64,000 bases of DNA from Acanthaster planci. Its lineage: Eukaryota > Echinodermata > Asteroidea > Valvatida > Acanthasteridae. The translations under genes and the position numbers were made by a program. Positions 11,301 through 22,288 of this stretch are shown piece by piece. The stretch's first letter is position 1. Each line of letters opens with the position of its first letter. The DNA is taken from positions 11,686,637 through 11,750,636 of the forward strand of contig NW_019091362.1 of the NCBI RefSeq assembly GCF_001949145.1. Direction: 5' to 3'. Below the pieces are notes generated by a model that saw only the letters and a program-made list of their open reading frames with translations, was not told the origin of the DNA and did not search any database.

Positions 11301-14300
11301 CTTCCCCCAGACGGGGGCGACTATATTTGCTTCAGCCGAGCCAGATTCCATGCGGGGTTTTACTCCTTTGAGAAAATGTAATATATATGTGTTAACAAGC
11401 GGGTGAACAACGTTCAGTGCATGTCGCAGCAATGACGCTGATATTTTCATTCCCTGGGCTGTGAGCTATAAAGGGAAATGAAATGGGCGTATACTTGGTC
11501 CTGTGGTCATGTCTTGTCGGAATTATTTTGTATGTGCCCGAAACATCTACAATAGGTTCATGCCTTTTGCATCCCCAAATTTCTGGACCCAATTGTTGCA
11601 CTAAATGCACCATTTATGTCCAACCTCTTTTGAAAGGTTGCTTTCATGAAGTGTTCCAAAGACAGATTTTTGCCCCATCCTTCCACAATCCATATCTACA
11701 ATGGCCTAGGGGTCATTTGTTCAGGGCAAGTTTATCTTTGTAGAACTGTAGCTACAACTTACCAATCTTTTAACTCGCCTGTTGCCTGGCATAAATGCGT
11801 AATTACGACAGCTGTCACTTTGGCAATTGTGAGCAAAATGCACGATTGCCCTTCTGCCGGACAAACGGCGAACTTCAGAGAACCGGTTATTCCGTCATCG
11901 CTTGCATAGGAAGACATTTTCTGTAACAGGAATATGAGAATAGAAAGTTATTGTTTCACTGAACAATGTTCTTTTCGTCGAGGATTCTTTGCTAGTGCGC
12001 TGCATTTTGTCTATTTGTTTATAACAAGCAGCGGAAGACTCCAACATTTATGGTGGGTAGACCTATTAAAGAAAAGGAACTGTTATCTCAGTATCTTCCA
12101 ATCATAGCTAGTCCCATTGTGGTCAACGAGAATAGGACATGGGTTGGCGCGAACGACGGCTATACGACCACCTTGGAGTGTATCATCCGAGGCAATCCCC
12201 TACCCACGGTCACCTGGTACGGTCCGAACGGCATCACCCTGACCAACAACACAGTTCCTAACCGGGTGTCAGTGAGAGGCACCATTAGCGGAGATGCAGT
12301 TTTGGGATTTCTCGTTAAAAGTCAAGTGACCATTAACCCAGTGGAGACCAACAACGATTATGGATTGTACAGATGCAGAGCCTCAAACAGCATCGGTACA
12401 TTCAACGAACTTGAAGTAGAGCTAAAAGAAACGGGTAAGCTTGATTGAAAATGAACATAAAGCACAAAAGTAAAAGTACATTTGCCTCATTGTTTTGTAA
12501 GGGCTTTAAAAGGCTTTTATCTTCTAACGGTTTAATAGTCTTGTTCAAAAAGTGCTGTGCTTGAGGTTTTTATTTTATGCACATACTTATTATTCGTTTG
12601 CTTGCTTACTGATCTCCAACTATATTTTTACATGCCACTGGTCGGCAACAATACAACTGTGACGAAGATAGAACAGACGCAGTGTTATGGCGTGGCACAC
12701 CGCCCTCCGTTACCGCTCGTCCGTGTAAATAGGCCCCTCATAAGCGACGCTTTCTAAGGGCTTTTGCAACAAAATGTCGCGTACCAACTGAGGGAGGTCC
12801 CCAAACGAGCTTCTACTCGGTCGGTAAAGATACAAAAGATGCAGTGACTTTTGCCTTCGAGGAGGGGATGCGTAACAGGAGTAGGAATTTTGGAAAGTAC
12901 GGCCGATTAAAAATAAACAAGCAAAACAAATCAAAAACAAAAACGTTTGTTTAATTGAAATGTCTCTTTTGGTGATTCCATTATCTTGTATGAAAGTAGC
13001 ACAAAGCTACAGATATTTTCTCGTGCTGCCAATGATTTTTGAAAAGTTACCATTGTATATTTTTTTAATGAGGGTGTATACTTTCTTACATGTAAATATG
13101 GACCCTGTGTTGTGAAAGGTGACAAAACCACATTTTAAAGTTAACACTGAGAAGTGAAGACTATTGTATATTTGTTTGATCTTTTAATAATATTTTGGTT
13201 TCTCTTTGACCTTTCTTAATTGTTCCAATGTGTCATTCGTCGGTTATGTTAAAGTGTCTTTATGGTCTCTTTAATGCTTCCCAATTATTAAAAGGAAAAC
13301 CTGAACCGCCGTATGACTTTAGAGCATCCGTGGTTCAGGCTGTTGCCATCACAGTCACCTGGCATCCCGGCTACAATGGAGGCGAGGAGCTGCAGTCCTA
13401 TTACGTCAACTATCGCGAGATTTCGGGAGAGTTTGACGTATCGGGCTGGAACCGCCGCGATCCACATAGTCGCTCTGCAGAATACGGGAACCTAACGCCC
13501 GACACACGCTACCAACTGGCCGTGTACGCTACCAACAAGCACGGCGACAGTCCGTATGCAACGCACGAAGTTTGGACGAGGCGTGAGTGTACCTGATTTC
13601 CCTGTAGTTCCTCGGGAAATTGTTAACGGGGACCAGGGTCCCCTAAAAAGTTTTTCTAAAAACAATTAGAGAAGGGTTTTGTTTTATCAAGATCCATTCT
13701 CTTCCCTCGTCAAATGTTCGCAAAAGCCCCATAACGTAGCGCCATCCCCCTTCAAAAAAAGATAATTTTGCAAAAAGATTCCAACATTTTGTATCTCCCA
13801 TTTCGAATTTTGATTTACACTTTTGTGGTCCACTAAAGATTCAGTTTAGAAAACTGTCGCCTAGTTGTGCAATGTGGTTAACAGTTAACAGTCGCTTTAT
13901 CAGACTGCTGTTGTCATGTGTTTGTCTGTCGTCATGTGTTGGGCAACAATGAAGGAGCAACTGAAAGGAAAACATGCTTTCATCTCTCTGATTTTATCTG
14001 TTGAAATAAATGTGAAGCATCCAAATCGAACGCAGTGTCATTGATCATCAGAGCTCAACTCGAACAAGCTAACCGGGCCTTTTTTCTGTTCATGCCATGC
14101 TGCAAATTCTGAATGTAGATTGCGTCATTCTGAGAAAACAGAAAAAAGCGATGTGAACCGTCGCCCTATGTTCGTAGTGGATAAATCCTTGTGCATGCCA
14201 AGCGTTGCATGTATTTGTATCCATTGTTTGGCACGCGCAAGGGTTTATCCACTGCGGACATAGGGCAAGGGTTCATCTCTTTTTCTCTGTTTTCCCAGAA

Positions 14301-17300
14301 TGACGCAATCTACATTCAGAATTCGCATCACGGCATGAACAGAAAAAGAGCCCTTTTTAGCTTGTTTGAGTTGAGCTCTGAAGACGATTGCGTTTGATTT
14401 GGATACTTCCATATTTATTTGTACAGAAAAAATCAGAGAAAAACATGTTTCCCTTTAGGTTGCTCCTTAACATTTTTCAGTGGGTGAGACTCGGAGAGTA
14501 ATGTTTTGCGATGTGGATGTGTGATTTTGGAAACTTGGAATAAAATGCACTGCTATATTCAGTCTAGATTATTACCACATATGGGCAGAGTGACTTTTCC
14601 TGTACTGATAGAGCAGTTTTTATCAAGATTCAAGTTTGAATATCTTAGGTTGATAACAACAAATTTTATATCCCATTGGTACAAACACGTTTTAGAACTT
14701 TTAGTTTTGCTTGTAGTTAGGTTTTAGTACAGCCTATCAAATTTTTGTAATTGGATTTTGTTTGCTCCATATTCTGCAACATGTGAGAAAAGCACCCTGT
14801 AACATGGAAACACCCATGCAATCCATTGCAGGCTGCTAGAACAAGCCTTGTGATTGGTCAGATTGCGCGATATTGTAACGTAACAGGCTGTCCAAATATG
14901 GTAATACTCCAAACTGATATTGAAGTGCAAGGAAGTAAGAGTACAATGTCATGTAGTGTAAAAAATATCCCTAAATTGCCGAATTGAATTGTTTGATTAC
15001 CGATGTATTTTCGGACGTACCCAGTTCAATTACAGTACTAGGGTGGTTAAAGTGTAGCTGCAATGAATTTCTCACTATGTTTATCCATTCAGTGTACGAA
15101 AGCTGTTTTACACCCCTACTTTGTTTTATGCATTGAAAAGTGCACTGTTTTAAACTCAAAATTACCCATGCTCGACCTACACTACTGAGGGTGCCGTTGC
15201 TGTGGTATCATTTTCGGAAGACGTAAGTCAGCGCATAGTTTTTTTCTGTTCAAATTGTGCACTCAATATTTTCTTGCTGAAAACATCTGAGAAAGGCACT
15301 GATGCTTATGTATTGCTACGTGTATGCACATGAATAACAATGAAGCAGCACATCACAGTTTCGCTCGTGAATATGGAAATATTCATTGGCATAAAAGCCA
15401 AAAAGGGAGTAAAATACCCCTTGAAATAGTGAAACAAAAGTTGAAATGAGAATTTGAAACACAAAGAAAGAGTTCAAGGTTTCTGTTAAAAAAAATTGAT
15501 TGGAGCTACCTTCTAAAAAAAATTACCTCCGGTACGACACAATCGATTTTCCTGCAATTAATGTGAGATGGTAGATTTTCAGTTTTACTAAAACGTGTGG
15601 CTAAAGGGTCTTTTGTTTTTTCCTTTATATCTTGACGTTGCAGCTGATACACCAACGGCACTTGGTGAGTTAATCAACCTCCTACGATGCTTTTTCCCAG
15701 ATGTAAACTTTTACGCAGCAGATTTTTATTAATTTCCTCGGTCAGAACATACGATTTAGGACTAGATCTAATCATCTTATCGAAAAATGGTCCTCGGGAG
15801 TAACAATGTATAATGTCTGTTGGGGAATGCATTCATAAAGAGAACGGGAAAAAACATCCATTGCCAATCAAACATGAATACATGACTTAGGACTTCTATC
15901 TAAAGAATGTTAGAGCCTGACTCCATGTTTTTCGGGCCATGTGGACACTTTAATATCTCTGGGAAAAAGGGAAGAATTGTAAGCACAAGGGGAGGTCGTA
16001 CAAAAAATTGAAACGTGTTATGTTTTATGTAACAAATAAATTCCACGAATGTGGCTTGCAAATGAAAAAATGAGCTTATCAACGCGTTATGTTGCCACAG
16101 TGTCACCAATTACCATGCAATTTGTTTTAATGCATTTCTTGTAAATGCGCCAGTCGCACCTGTTTTCAATCTTTGTTCAAATATTTAGGGGAAATTTGGT
16201 GCCTTTTCAGTTTTGAATATTGCAAAGTTTCATTGCCATTGCGCAAGAATTTTGGCCATTTTATGGTCGTGCATTTTATTTCTTTGGCGATCTGCTGTCG
16301 TTTCAGTTTACAATAATTTAAGCCAGTTGGCTGCATTATCTTTATATTTTTAGTAATTATTCAAATGAGAACTGAAATGGCCTCAAAACAACTGTACGCT
16401 CATTGTCAGGGAAAGCTTAGAAAATGTACTGCTTAAAAAGAGCGCCTTTCAGTTAAAGTAAAAAGGTTTTTTCACCTTTCAAGAGCAGAATGTTTTACGA
16501 TATATCCTTTGTAAAATTCACATCGTTCATCCTAGTTATATCCTCTGGTGAGAAAATAAAAACCCCTTCATCACGTTAACGTATTCAGAGGTGGGGGATC
16601 ACTGGCTTGTACTGGCACAGACTGACCGTGAGTGTGATTTGTTCTCAGGTATAACAGTTCTGTACAGCCCAGGAAAAGAAACAATTGTCATAACCGGCTT
16701 GCCACAGGACAGCGACAGTGGTACCTGCCTGAGGCTCGAGGGGTACGACTACCGCGAACACATCCACGTGAGTCTTGGGCTAGACCTGGACTGCATCCAA
16801 CGCGATGGCGAATTAAGATACTCCACAGAGTTTATCACCGAGATACAGTCTCGATACTGCCGGGACGGACTCTGCGGCAGCCGGTCGGAAGCAAGGAACA
16901 GTAAGCTATATGTGGTACTGTATTGCAAGTAGGGGAACTTCAGGCTCAGTTCTCGGATTTAATTTAATGCTAACTCTAGACAAAATAACAAAGACGATCA
17001 TAGCGCTACCCGCAATATCGATACAGTAAACGATACGCAAACAATTAACAGCTTCAGTCACATTGTCATTTTTTTCCATTTTTTTGAAAAACAACATCCC
17101 TTTTGCTCAGAGACCGCTGTTTTGACAAGGCCAGCTCCCATCTTGTTTACTTTTGAAAAACGGAAGAACTGCAGTAGAGCGTGTGGAAGCTAAGATTTCG
17201 ATTCGCTCGTCCAAGGGTAGATACAGTTTTTTATCGAACATACAATTAGAGAGAATTCATTAATTAGAACATCACACGTCCGCGTGGGCATGACACGTGC

Positions 17301-18448
17301 CCACTGACTTAACTTGCAGTGGATTAGGAAAGTATATGACCAGCAATTCCTAGCGCGTCTGTAGCTGGGGCGTATTTCCCTCGGGGGATTTGGTGAAAGA
17401 AATGTGCTCATCCCAATACTCTGTATCAGGGCAGCAGGAACTAACGAAAGATTTCAACCATCCGGTTAAAAATGTCTCACAGCGCTCTGTATCAAAATAC
17501 AAGTATGCTGTGACAAACTGTTGAAAGACACCTCCACTGAGATTGGCTTACGTGTTGGAAATGTCTTTGTGCACAGTTGACAAATACCCACTCACGTCTC
17601 CTCGACCTTCGAGCACGGGACCAGCCGAGAGCGGGAATGATGGTAACAATGTGGCCATAGCCGTGGGTGTTTGTGGAGGTATTGCATTCCTGGTAGCAAT
17701 TCTTGTGGTCTGTTACCTCTACAAGCGTCACAAAAGCCAACCTTCCAGGTTAGAATATTTGGAAATGTCCTTAATTTTCAGCAAGGTCAACTTTACAGTT
17801 ATAGTATTTGTAACAACTTTTACAAGTCACGATTTGACAGCTTCAAAATGTCACTTGTCTGAGAAATCTATCAGTAGTTGTCAATTTTATACTGACGTGC
17901 TTGGAAAGTTACATTTAAAAGGAAATGTAAGCTCGATTGTAGATACAGAATTGTTTGAAAGATAGATTTTGCAGTCAAGACACCGGAAACCCACACTGGG
18001 CGACAAAATTCCATTTAGAACAAAAATTAATGTTGCATCTCTCAACATGTACCTATTCCATAGTTTCCTAGGTGGCCTGTTTTGTATGGCATTGAAAAAT
18101 TCTTTGATGGCATCGCAGACACTTTCAAGACTGGTTACTTTTTGTAATGTTGCCACAGTATTGTCGTTGGAAGTATATTCAAGCCGCTAATTAATGGTGA
18201 TGTAAAACATAATTACGGAAGTGCATGTCTCAGCAAAACCGGGATACTTGATTGAAATTGCATTGTTGTATCTATTTTACAGTGGTAATAAATACGAAAG
18301 CAGCACGAAGAAGCCCGTAAGTACCCAAATGCATCGTGTTTCACAGGAACTCTGTTATCGTTACGTCGTTTTTCCGCCTTTTTGTTCCTATGTACTGTTC
18401 ACAAGTCTCACGTTTTCCTTTGCATCATGACAGGAAACCAGTGTTTAG
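8311..18448 (+). CDS. Gene B: Ig/Ig/FN3 receptor with PDZ-ligand tail
   Basis: Predicted type I membrane receptor of 604 residues. Exons: 8311-8380, 9537-9866, 10618-10923, 12108-12434, 13295-13582, 15644-15664, 16649-16900, 17577-17748, 18283-18316, 18434-18448. All have GT/AG borders and the total of 1815 nt keeps one frame. Order: signal peptide (1-23), 8-Cys module (24-133), Ig1 (134-235), Ig2 (236-344), FN3 (345-440), linker (441-447), 4-Cys module (448-531), stalk, helix (about 557-580), tail (581-604). Start is the ATG of MAYMYVAYIAVLTLMQ, matched by MA starts in C and D. N-glycosylation sequons (NLT, NTS, NHS, NKT, NRT) fit an extracellular domain. The helix holds GVCGG, a GxxxG-type packing motif. 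The tail is short, basic, then KYESS, ending ETSV. Ligand and pathway are unknown; adhesion or recognition is inferred from domains. Confidence 0.85.
9537..9866 (+). CDS. Gene B exon 2: N-terminal 8-cysteine module
   Basis: A 330-nt phase 1-1 exon encoding about 110 residues. Cysteines occur in DC, TAC, PYC, FECC (two), TDC, TSC and VTC contexts. LTLYQDDVEL followed by VFECC resembles the C-C' and E-F strands of an Ig fold with the core Trp replaced. It may therefore be a divergent Ig domain with extra disulfides. I do not recognise the family. Confidence 0.8.
10085..10490 (+). repeat. Imperfect tandem repeat in gene B intron 2
   Basis: Two to three diverged units of roughly 145-150 bp. AATGTGACGTGACTTGTCTC near 10204 recurs as AATGTCACGTGAGTTGTCTC near 10351. 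AGTTATCTG(T/C)AA..TTT recurs near 10133 and 10420. Confidence 0.55.
10618..10923 (+). CDS. Gene B exon 3: Ig domain 1
   Basis: A 306-nt phase 1-1 exon. The canonical Ig core is LICIID (Cys), VQWQY (Trp) and GWYRCAGN (Cys). The G-strand is WIAVQVH. The acceptor is ACAAAG. Confidence 0.85.
10930..12100. other. Gene B intron 3, nothing recognised
   Basis: No domain, repeat or RNA gene is apparent. Short reading frames near 11480-11910 have no recognisable content. Confidence 0.4.
12108..12434 (+). CDS. Gene B exon 4: Ig domain 2 (I-set-like)
   Basis: A 327-nt phase 1-1 exon with LECIIRGNPLPTVTWYG and DYGLYRCRASNSIGT. These are the B-strand Cys, the core Trp and the DxGxYxC motif of I-set Ig domains. 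Confidence 0.9.
13295..13582 (+). CDS. Gene B exon 5: fibronectin III domain
   Basis: A 288-nt phase 1-1 exon. It has the proline-rich start GKPEPPYDF, the Trp of VTWHPGYNGG, and LTPDTRYQLAVYATNKHG. The L..xTxYxxxVxAxN pattern is diagnostic of FN3. Confidence 0.92.
13952..14468. mobile_element. Foldback (long inverted repeat) element in gene B intron 5
   Basis: The left end GAAGGAGCAACTGAAAGG is the near reverse complement of the right end at about 14445-14468. Complementarity continues inward through AACATG, ATCAGAG, GAGCTCAACTC, AACAAGCT, the CTGAATGTAGATTGCGTCATTC block and CATAGGGC, to a centre near 14215. About 517 bp in total with no coding capacity, a MITE-like hairpin. A deleted relative lies at 19049-19348. 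Confidence 0.75.
15644..15664 (+). CDS. Gene B exon 6: 7-residue linker
   Basis: A 21-nt exon between TTGCAG and GTGAGT, encoding DTPTALG after a split Pro codon. A micro-exon of identical length occurs in all four paralogs, which supports its reality. Confidence 0.75.
15665..16648. other. Gene B intron 6, nothing recognised
   Basis: AT-rich sequence with no exon, RNA gene or repeat that I can name. Confidence 0.4.
16649..16900 (+). CDS. Gene B exon 7: 4-cysteine juxtamembrane module
   Basis: A 252-nt phase 1-1 exon of about 84 residues. Cysteines lie in GTCLRLEGYDY, LDLDCIQRDGEL, SRYCRDG and LCG. Family not recognised. The pattern GTC-x(19-20)-DCIQ-x-DGE-x(n)-RYCRDG-x-CG is conserved in the four paralogs. 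Confidence 0.85.
17577..17748 (+). CDS. Gene B exon 8: stalk and transmembrane helix
   Basis: Encodes a Pro/Ser/Thr stalk (KYPLTSPRPSSTGP), an acidic turn, a helix of about 24 residues (AIAVGVCGGIAFLVAILVV) and the stop-transfer YKRHK. Ends AG|GT in phase 2. Confidence 0.88.
18283..18316 (+). CDS. Gene B exon 9: cytoplasmic tail
   Basis: A 34-nt micro-exon that completes a Ser codon and encodes GNKYESSTKKP. It aligns with C's GKQYESTPTKP. Synonymous changes between the two (Tyr, and Glu and Thr in the next exon) support this frame over the alternatives. Confidence 0.75.
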
Positions 18449-18479
18449 AGAAGCGAAGCCTGTCAACATGGATTCATTG
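18434..18479 (+). CDS. Gene B exon 10: ETSV terminus and start of 3' UTR
   Basis: GAA ACC AGT GTT TAG gives ETSV-COOH, with the stop at 18446-18448. The exon appears to continue to a GTGAGA donor after 18479. A UTR exon resuming at 18724 would match gene C. Confidence 0.75.
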
Positions 18480-18510
18480 GTGAGACAGCTTTCAAAGCAT
18501 CATATGACTT

Positions 18511-18628
18511 AGGCTGCATCCGAATCTGTGAAGAGCTAGGTCTATGTCTTCGTTCCATCGGAAATGCATGGAGACGCATAGACAATAGACCTAGCCGTAG
18601 CTCTGGAAGCCTGTTTCGGACACGGCTT
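18511..18628. mobile_element. Small foldback element in gene B 3' UTR intron
   Basis: AGGCTGCATCCGAA..GAGCTAGGTCTAT at the left is the near reverse complement of ATAGACCTAGCCGTAGCTC..TTCGGACACGGCT at the right, about 118 bp. A related fragment (TAGCCGTAGCTCTAGAAGC) occurs near 30988-31021. The termini resemble non-autonomous hAT elements. Confidence 0.55.
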
Positions 18629-18723
18629 TAATGTCTTGCATTCAGAATAAAGTTATGTAGTCAGTTACTGCGATACTGTGATACTACTAGTTCAACCTAG
18701 CGTTCTGTTCTACACCATTACAG

Positions 18724-18950
18724 GCAAAGCTCAGCACCCGATAAGTTCACACATCACAAAACGACAATCGGATCTTCCACGCAAACCTCGAATGCACACG
18801 ACAGAATCGTTTTGACCTTTCTGCACGATTTGGAGACTGTTGGCTCGTCGAATCACTGCTCCTCACCCAAATATGACTATGCCAAGACAAGAACCATGAA
18901 AGCCCGCGTGACCAGACGAACGGCCCGGGATAAATTGGACCGGACAATTT
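18724..18950 (+). other. Putative 3' UTR exon of gene B
   Basis: Starts after TTACAG and aligns with C 43634 onward (CA(C/T)CC(A/G)AT..CACACATCA..ACAACAATC). The end is not determined. Confidence 0.45.
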
Positions 18951-19048
18951 TGAAATAGTGGTGATATGTATGGTACTTGGCGTTGTTCAAAACCACTAAG
19001 AGGAATCATCAAAGTGATAATTTATTCATTTGCAAACCACAAATTTCT

Positions 19049-19348
19049 AGAGCACCTGTAGAGAAAACATGTTTTCTCCGAATTTATTGTTTGGCATGCA
19101 CAAGGGTTTATTCACTACAAACAGAGGCTAAGGGTTGCCCTCATTTTCTCTGTTTTCTCCGAATGACGCAATCTACATTCAGAATTCGAATCTAATTAAT
19201 TGGCATGGACAGAAAAAAGCCCTTTTTATAGGTTGTTATAGTTGAGTTCTTAAGACGAATGAAACTGCGTTCGATTAGGATGCTTCCGTATTTATTTGAA
19301 CAGATAAACTTAGAGAAGACATGTTTCCTAAGTGGTGCTCTTTAAGTT
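19049..19348. mobile_element. Internally deleted foldback element, family of 13952-14468
   Basis: Carries a short left terminus (GAGCACCTGTAGAGAAAACATG), then the centre (TTTGGCATGCACAAGGGTTT) and a full right arm. The right arm has GAATGACGCAATCTACATTC and ends near GGTGCTCTTTAA. Most of the left arm is missing. Confidence 0.65.
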
Positions 19349-19349
19349 C

Positions 19350-21790
19350 AAATGCAGTGTGCAGTGAAGATATTAAACGTGGTCGAGGCAATGGCGTACA
19401 AAGGCGTTTCAGGCAGCTGCCAAGCGACCCGCATCCACCCACATCTGTAGAGAGAAGACAATATCTGTTTCTTCTTATGTGGGTTTTTTTAAGAAGCAGT
19501 TACACTTTTAGAAACTCGTGTTTGGAGAAAGATGCCTTGTTGTGACACTCCAGAACACAACCTAGCTCGGTGTCATATAAGATTGTTTATTGCTGTCATC
19601 GTGTTTAATGGTACGAGCTTTTAATTAATTGCATGTAGTGAATAGTGATGGGCATTATGTTCGGCAGACACTTATCTTCATGTAGTCCAAAACAAGATCA
19701 GCATGATGTCTGTCTATAGTTTGGAAAAGGTTGTTTTGAGGCTCTTCGTATAGATTGAGCGCGATGTACGTAGTTGTGGTCGTTGCATGTTGGAATGACA
19801 TCCTTTGGCTTTTAGTAATGGTCAGTCGTATTGTCACTTTGCATTAATTTTTTTAAAATAAATTTACACGTTACTGCAATTACGCATTAAATGTGAAAGT
19901 GGTTATCCAACTGTACATCATATCTTAAGTTTCAGATGTCAGTCCCATTACGGTTAATTGGGGTCTAAATCATGTATCTCTCGTGCATCAGCGCCCATAA
20001 AGAATGGCCCTGGCCGAAGATGATAATTCCCTACGTTACGGACACGGAACTTGTATAGTGAAATGAGCCTGGATTGGACTGCTTGTACAGGGAATTGGTA
20101 ACTGGTTTGATATGCATATGGTATATTTTCGATCAATATTTTCAAGTGAGCTGTTATTTTTAAACTTCTCTTTAATTTGCTAGCGACTACATCCTACCGC
20201 TATTTAGAGTCTTTTGGTCGCAGAATAAGAAAGCCGTTAACATGCTTTGATGAACGCTATTGAGGGCAGCTGTGTTTGATAATTCTTATAAGGTGCTGTT
20301 ATTCTATAGATGTGGAGATGTAGAACTCTGTATAATTTACCACTCTGTGTTGATATTTGGACGGTTTTCTAGGAGTGATATTCCCGATTCAAGTGTCTCA
20401 TAACGTATTGAGATGTAAGATATGTGTGGATGCATTGCAAGGTAATGCCAATAGTCTATAACTGTGTAACTTGATGTTTGGACTCTATGGAAGACAGACT
20501 CACTGACTGTAACTCATGCGTATAACATTTTGCATATTTAATACGAAAATGTTATCCAATTCCACTGATTCGAATTTCACGAAGACTTGAGTTAAAATCC
20601 AGTTAACATTTCGCTGTATAAAGGTCGTTCGTCCACCCAGTTGACTGTATTGCTACGATGAATGGTGCACGTCCGTTTTCCAACTTGGGATTTCCCAAAG
20701 AGCAAGTGATATATGAGAAGGATGTGAGAGATAGTCAGGAAAGTATACTTCTTGGCAAGTCGGACAGCAATAAGCATGATGTATTCCGGTATTCAAACTT
20801 GAAAGTAAAAGTGGAATATCTGTGCGTGTTTTAATTGCTTCATTCTCAGTGTTTTTCTCGAGTAACGCAAGCCATACAAGAATAGTCTTACTGGGGCTAT
20901 TCGGCGCAGAGTTGTAACAAATGTTAACATATTAGTACGTTTAAGCCCTAAGAAAAATTTCCTCTAGATTTCCTCGAGAAAATAAAGAAGAAGAAAATAT
21001 TACACGCCAGTTTTACGTGTAAAATGTGCATTTTTTTTTACAGCTGTAGGCCTAATTGTAATTTATTTATAATGTACTGAACGAAAAACTACCTAAGAAG
21101 CTGACGTTTTGAATAATTTTTCACCTGCTACGGGTATTCCACTTTATCCAACCTGTGCACACTCCCTGCAAAAATTGTTAAAGAAATTTATTACAAAGTT
21201 TCTCTGTTGTGATCTTACTGAAAAACAAAACCCACTTCTCCCGCACTTTCAAGTGAATCTGATATATTGTTTTTTTAATGTGTTTAACGTGACGGTGCCA
21301 CTCCAGCCAGCATTAGCGGATAGGAGTGTCTATTTCGGTCCTTTTCATCGCGCCAGCAAAGAGCGTAAGGCGATCTGCTTTCGCGGATTACTTTGTCCTA
21401 ATTCTTTTACCTTTTTTCCCGCTCTTTCGTTCTTAAAATGATTTCAAGCCATTTTTTTCCTTGGCAGTTAAAGCCTGAAGACTAAGATCGTAATTTTTAC
21501 AAAATTTAGTTATATTTTTATTGAGGCAGTTTGTTAGGCCTATTTGAAAAAGGCAGGGTTATTTAAGAACAAAGAGCCTGATCACAGCATACACACGAGT
21601 GCATGCGGGTTGGCGCACAGCGTGCAAGGGAACTGACATCATCGCAGTTCACACTCGAGCGACATTGTTAAGTTTTATAGTCCTGCACCAATAACATTGT
21701 GATCATACACGTGTGTACTAATGCAAGGTTAGAAGTTGGAAGTAGGAAAAAAGGGTAGGCTGAAACTGAACCGTGCATTCAGTGCCACCT
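19350..21790. other. Intergenic between B and C, nothing recognised
   Basis: AT-rich DNA with no exon that can be tied to a domain and no repeat that I can name. Confidence 0.4.
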
Positions 21791-22221
21791 TAGGTAGTGG
21801 ATAGGGACTGGCAGTCAGTCTACAAAATGAACCCTGAACTATAGCCTCGGTCTTACCCTACCACCCATTTTTCTGTGTTGCCTCTCCATGCTCGGTAGCG
21901 CTGGCTGCTCTGTAGTCTGCTCACGCTGCCTTCGTTCACAGTGATTATGACACACGCTGAAAGAACATGTACACGTACATGTACATGCTGAGTTGACTCA
22001 TTCTCTCCCAGATTATCCCGTTGACGTATTTTCTGCCGACATCGACTCTTGACAAGCCCAGTTGAGGTACCGTGTGTACGACGGGGGCGGTCCTCAGGTC
22101 CAGCACGCGGCAACGGTTTGAAGGCTTGTGTGTCTACTGTCTACTCCATCCAGAACTAGGGCCTAACACTGTACAGTACATGTACATCATGTACTCGCTT
22201 ATGATATTGAGCACACGTATG
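21790..22221 (+). promoter_or_regulatory. Putative promoter/5' region of gene C
   Basis: Contains ACTGGCAGTCAGTCTACAAA at 21807-21826, the counterpart of the block upstream of gene B. Further partial matches continue (CTGCTCACGCT, TTCACAGT). TACATGTA palindromes lie close to the start codon. Regulatory function is inferred only from paralog conservation. Confidence 0.45.
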
Positions 22222-22288
22222 ATGGCGTGCGTTGCGTTTGGAGCGGTGGTGCTAGCTTTGATTCAGATCTCCCCTACTAGCACACAAG
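22222..22288 (+). CDS. Gene C exon 1: signal peptide
   Basis: MACVAFGAVVLALIQ gives a hydrophobic core, then ISPTSTQ before a G|GTGAGT donor in phase 1. It matches the end of exon 1 in gene B (TSATSAQ). Confidence 0.75.
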
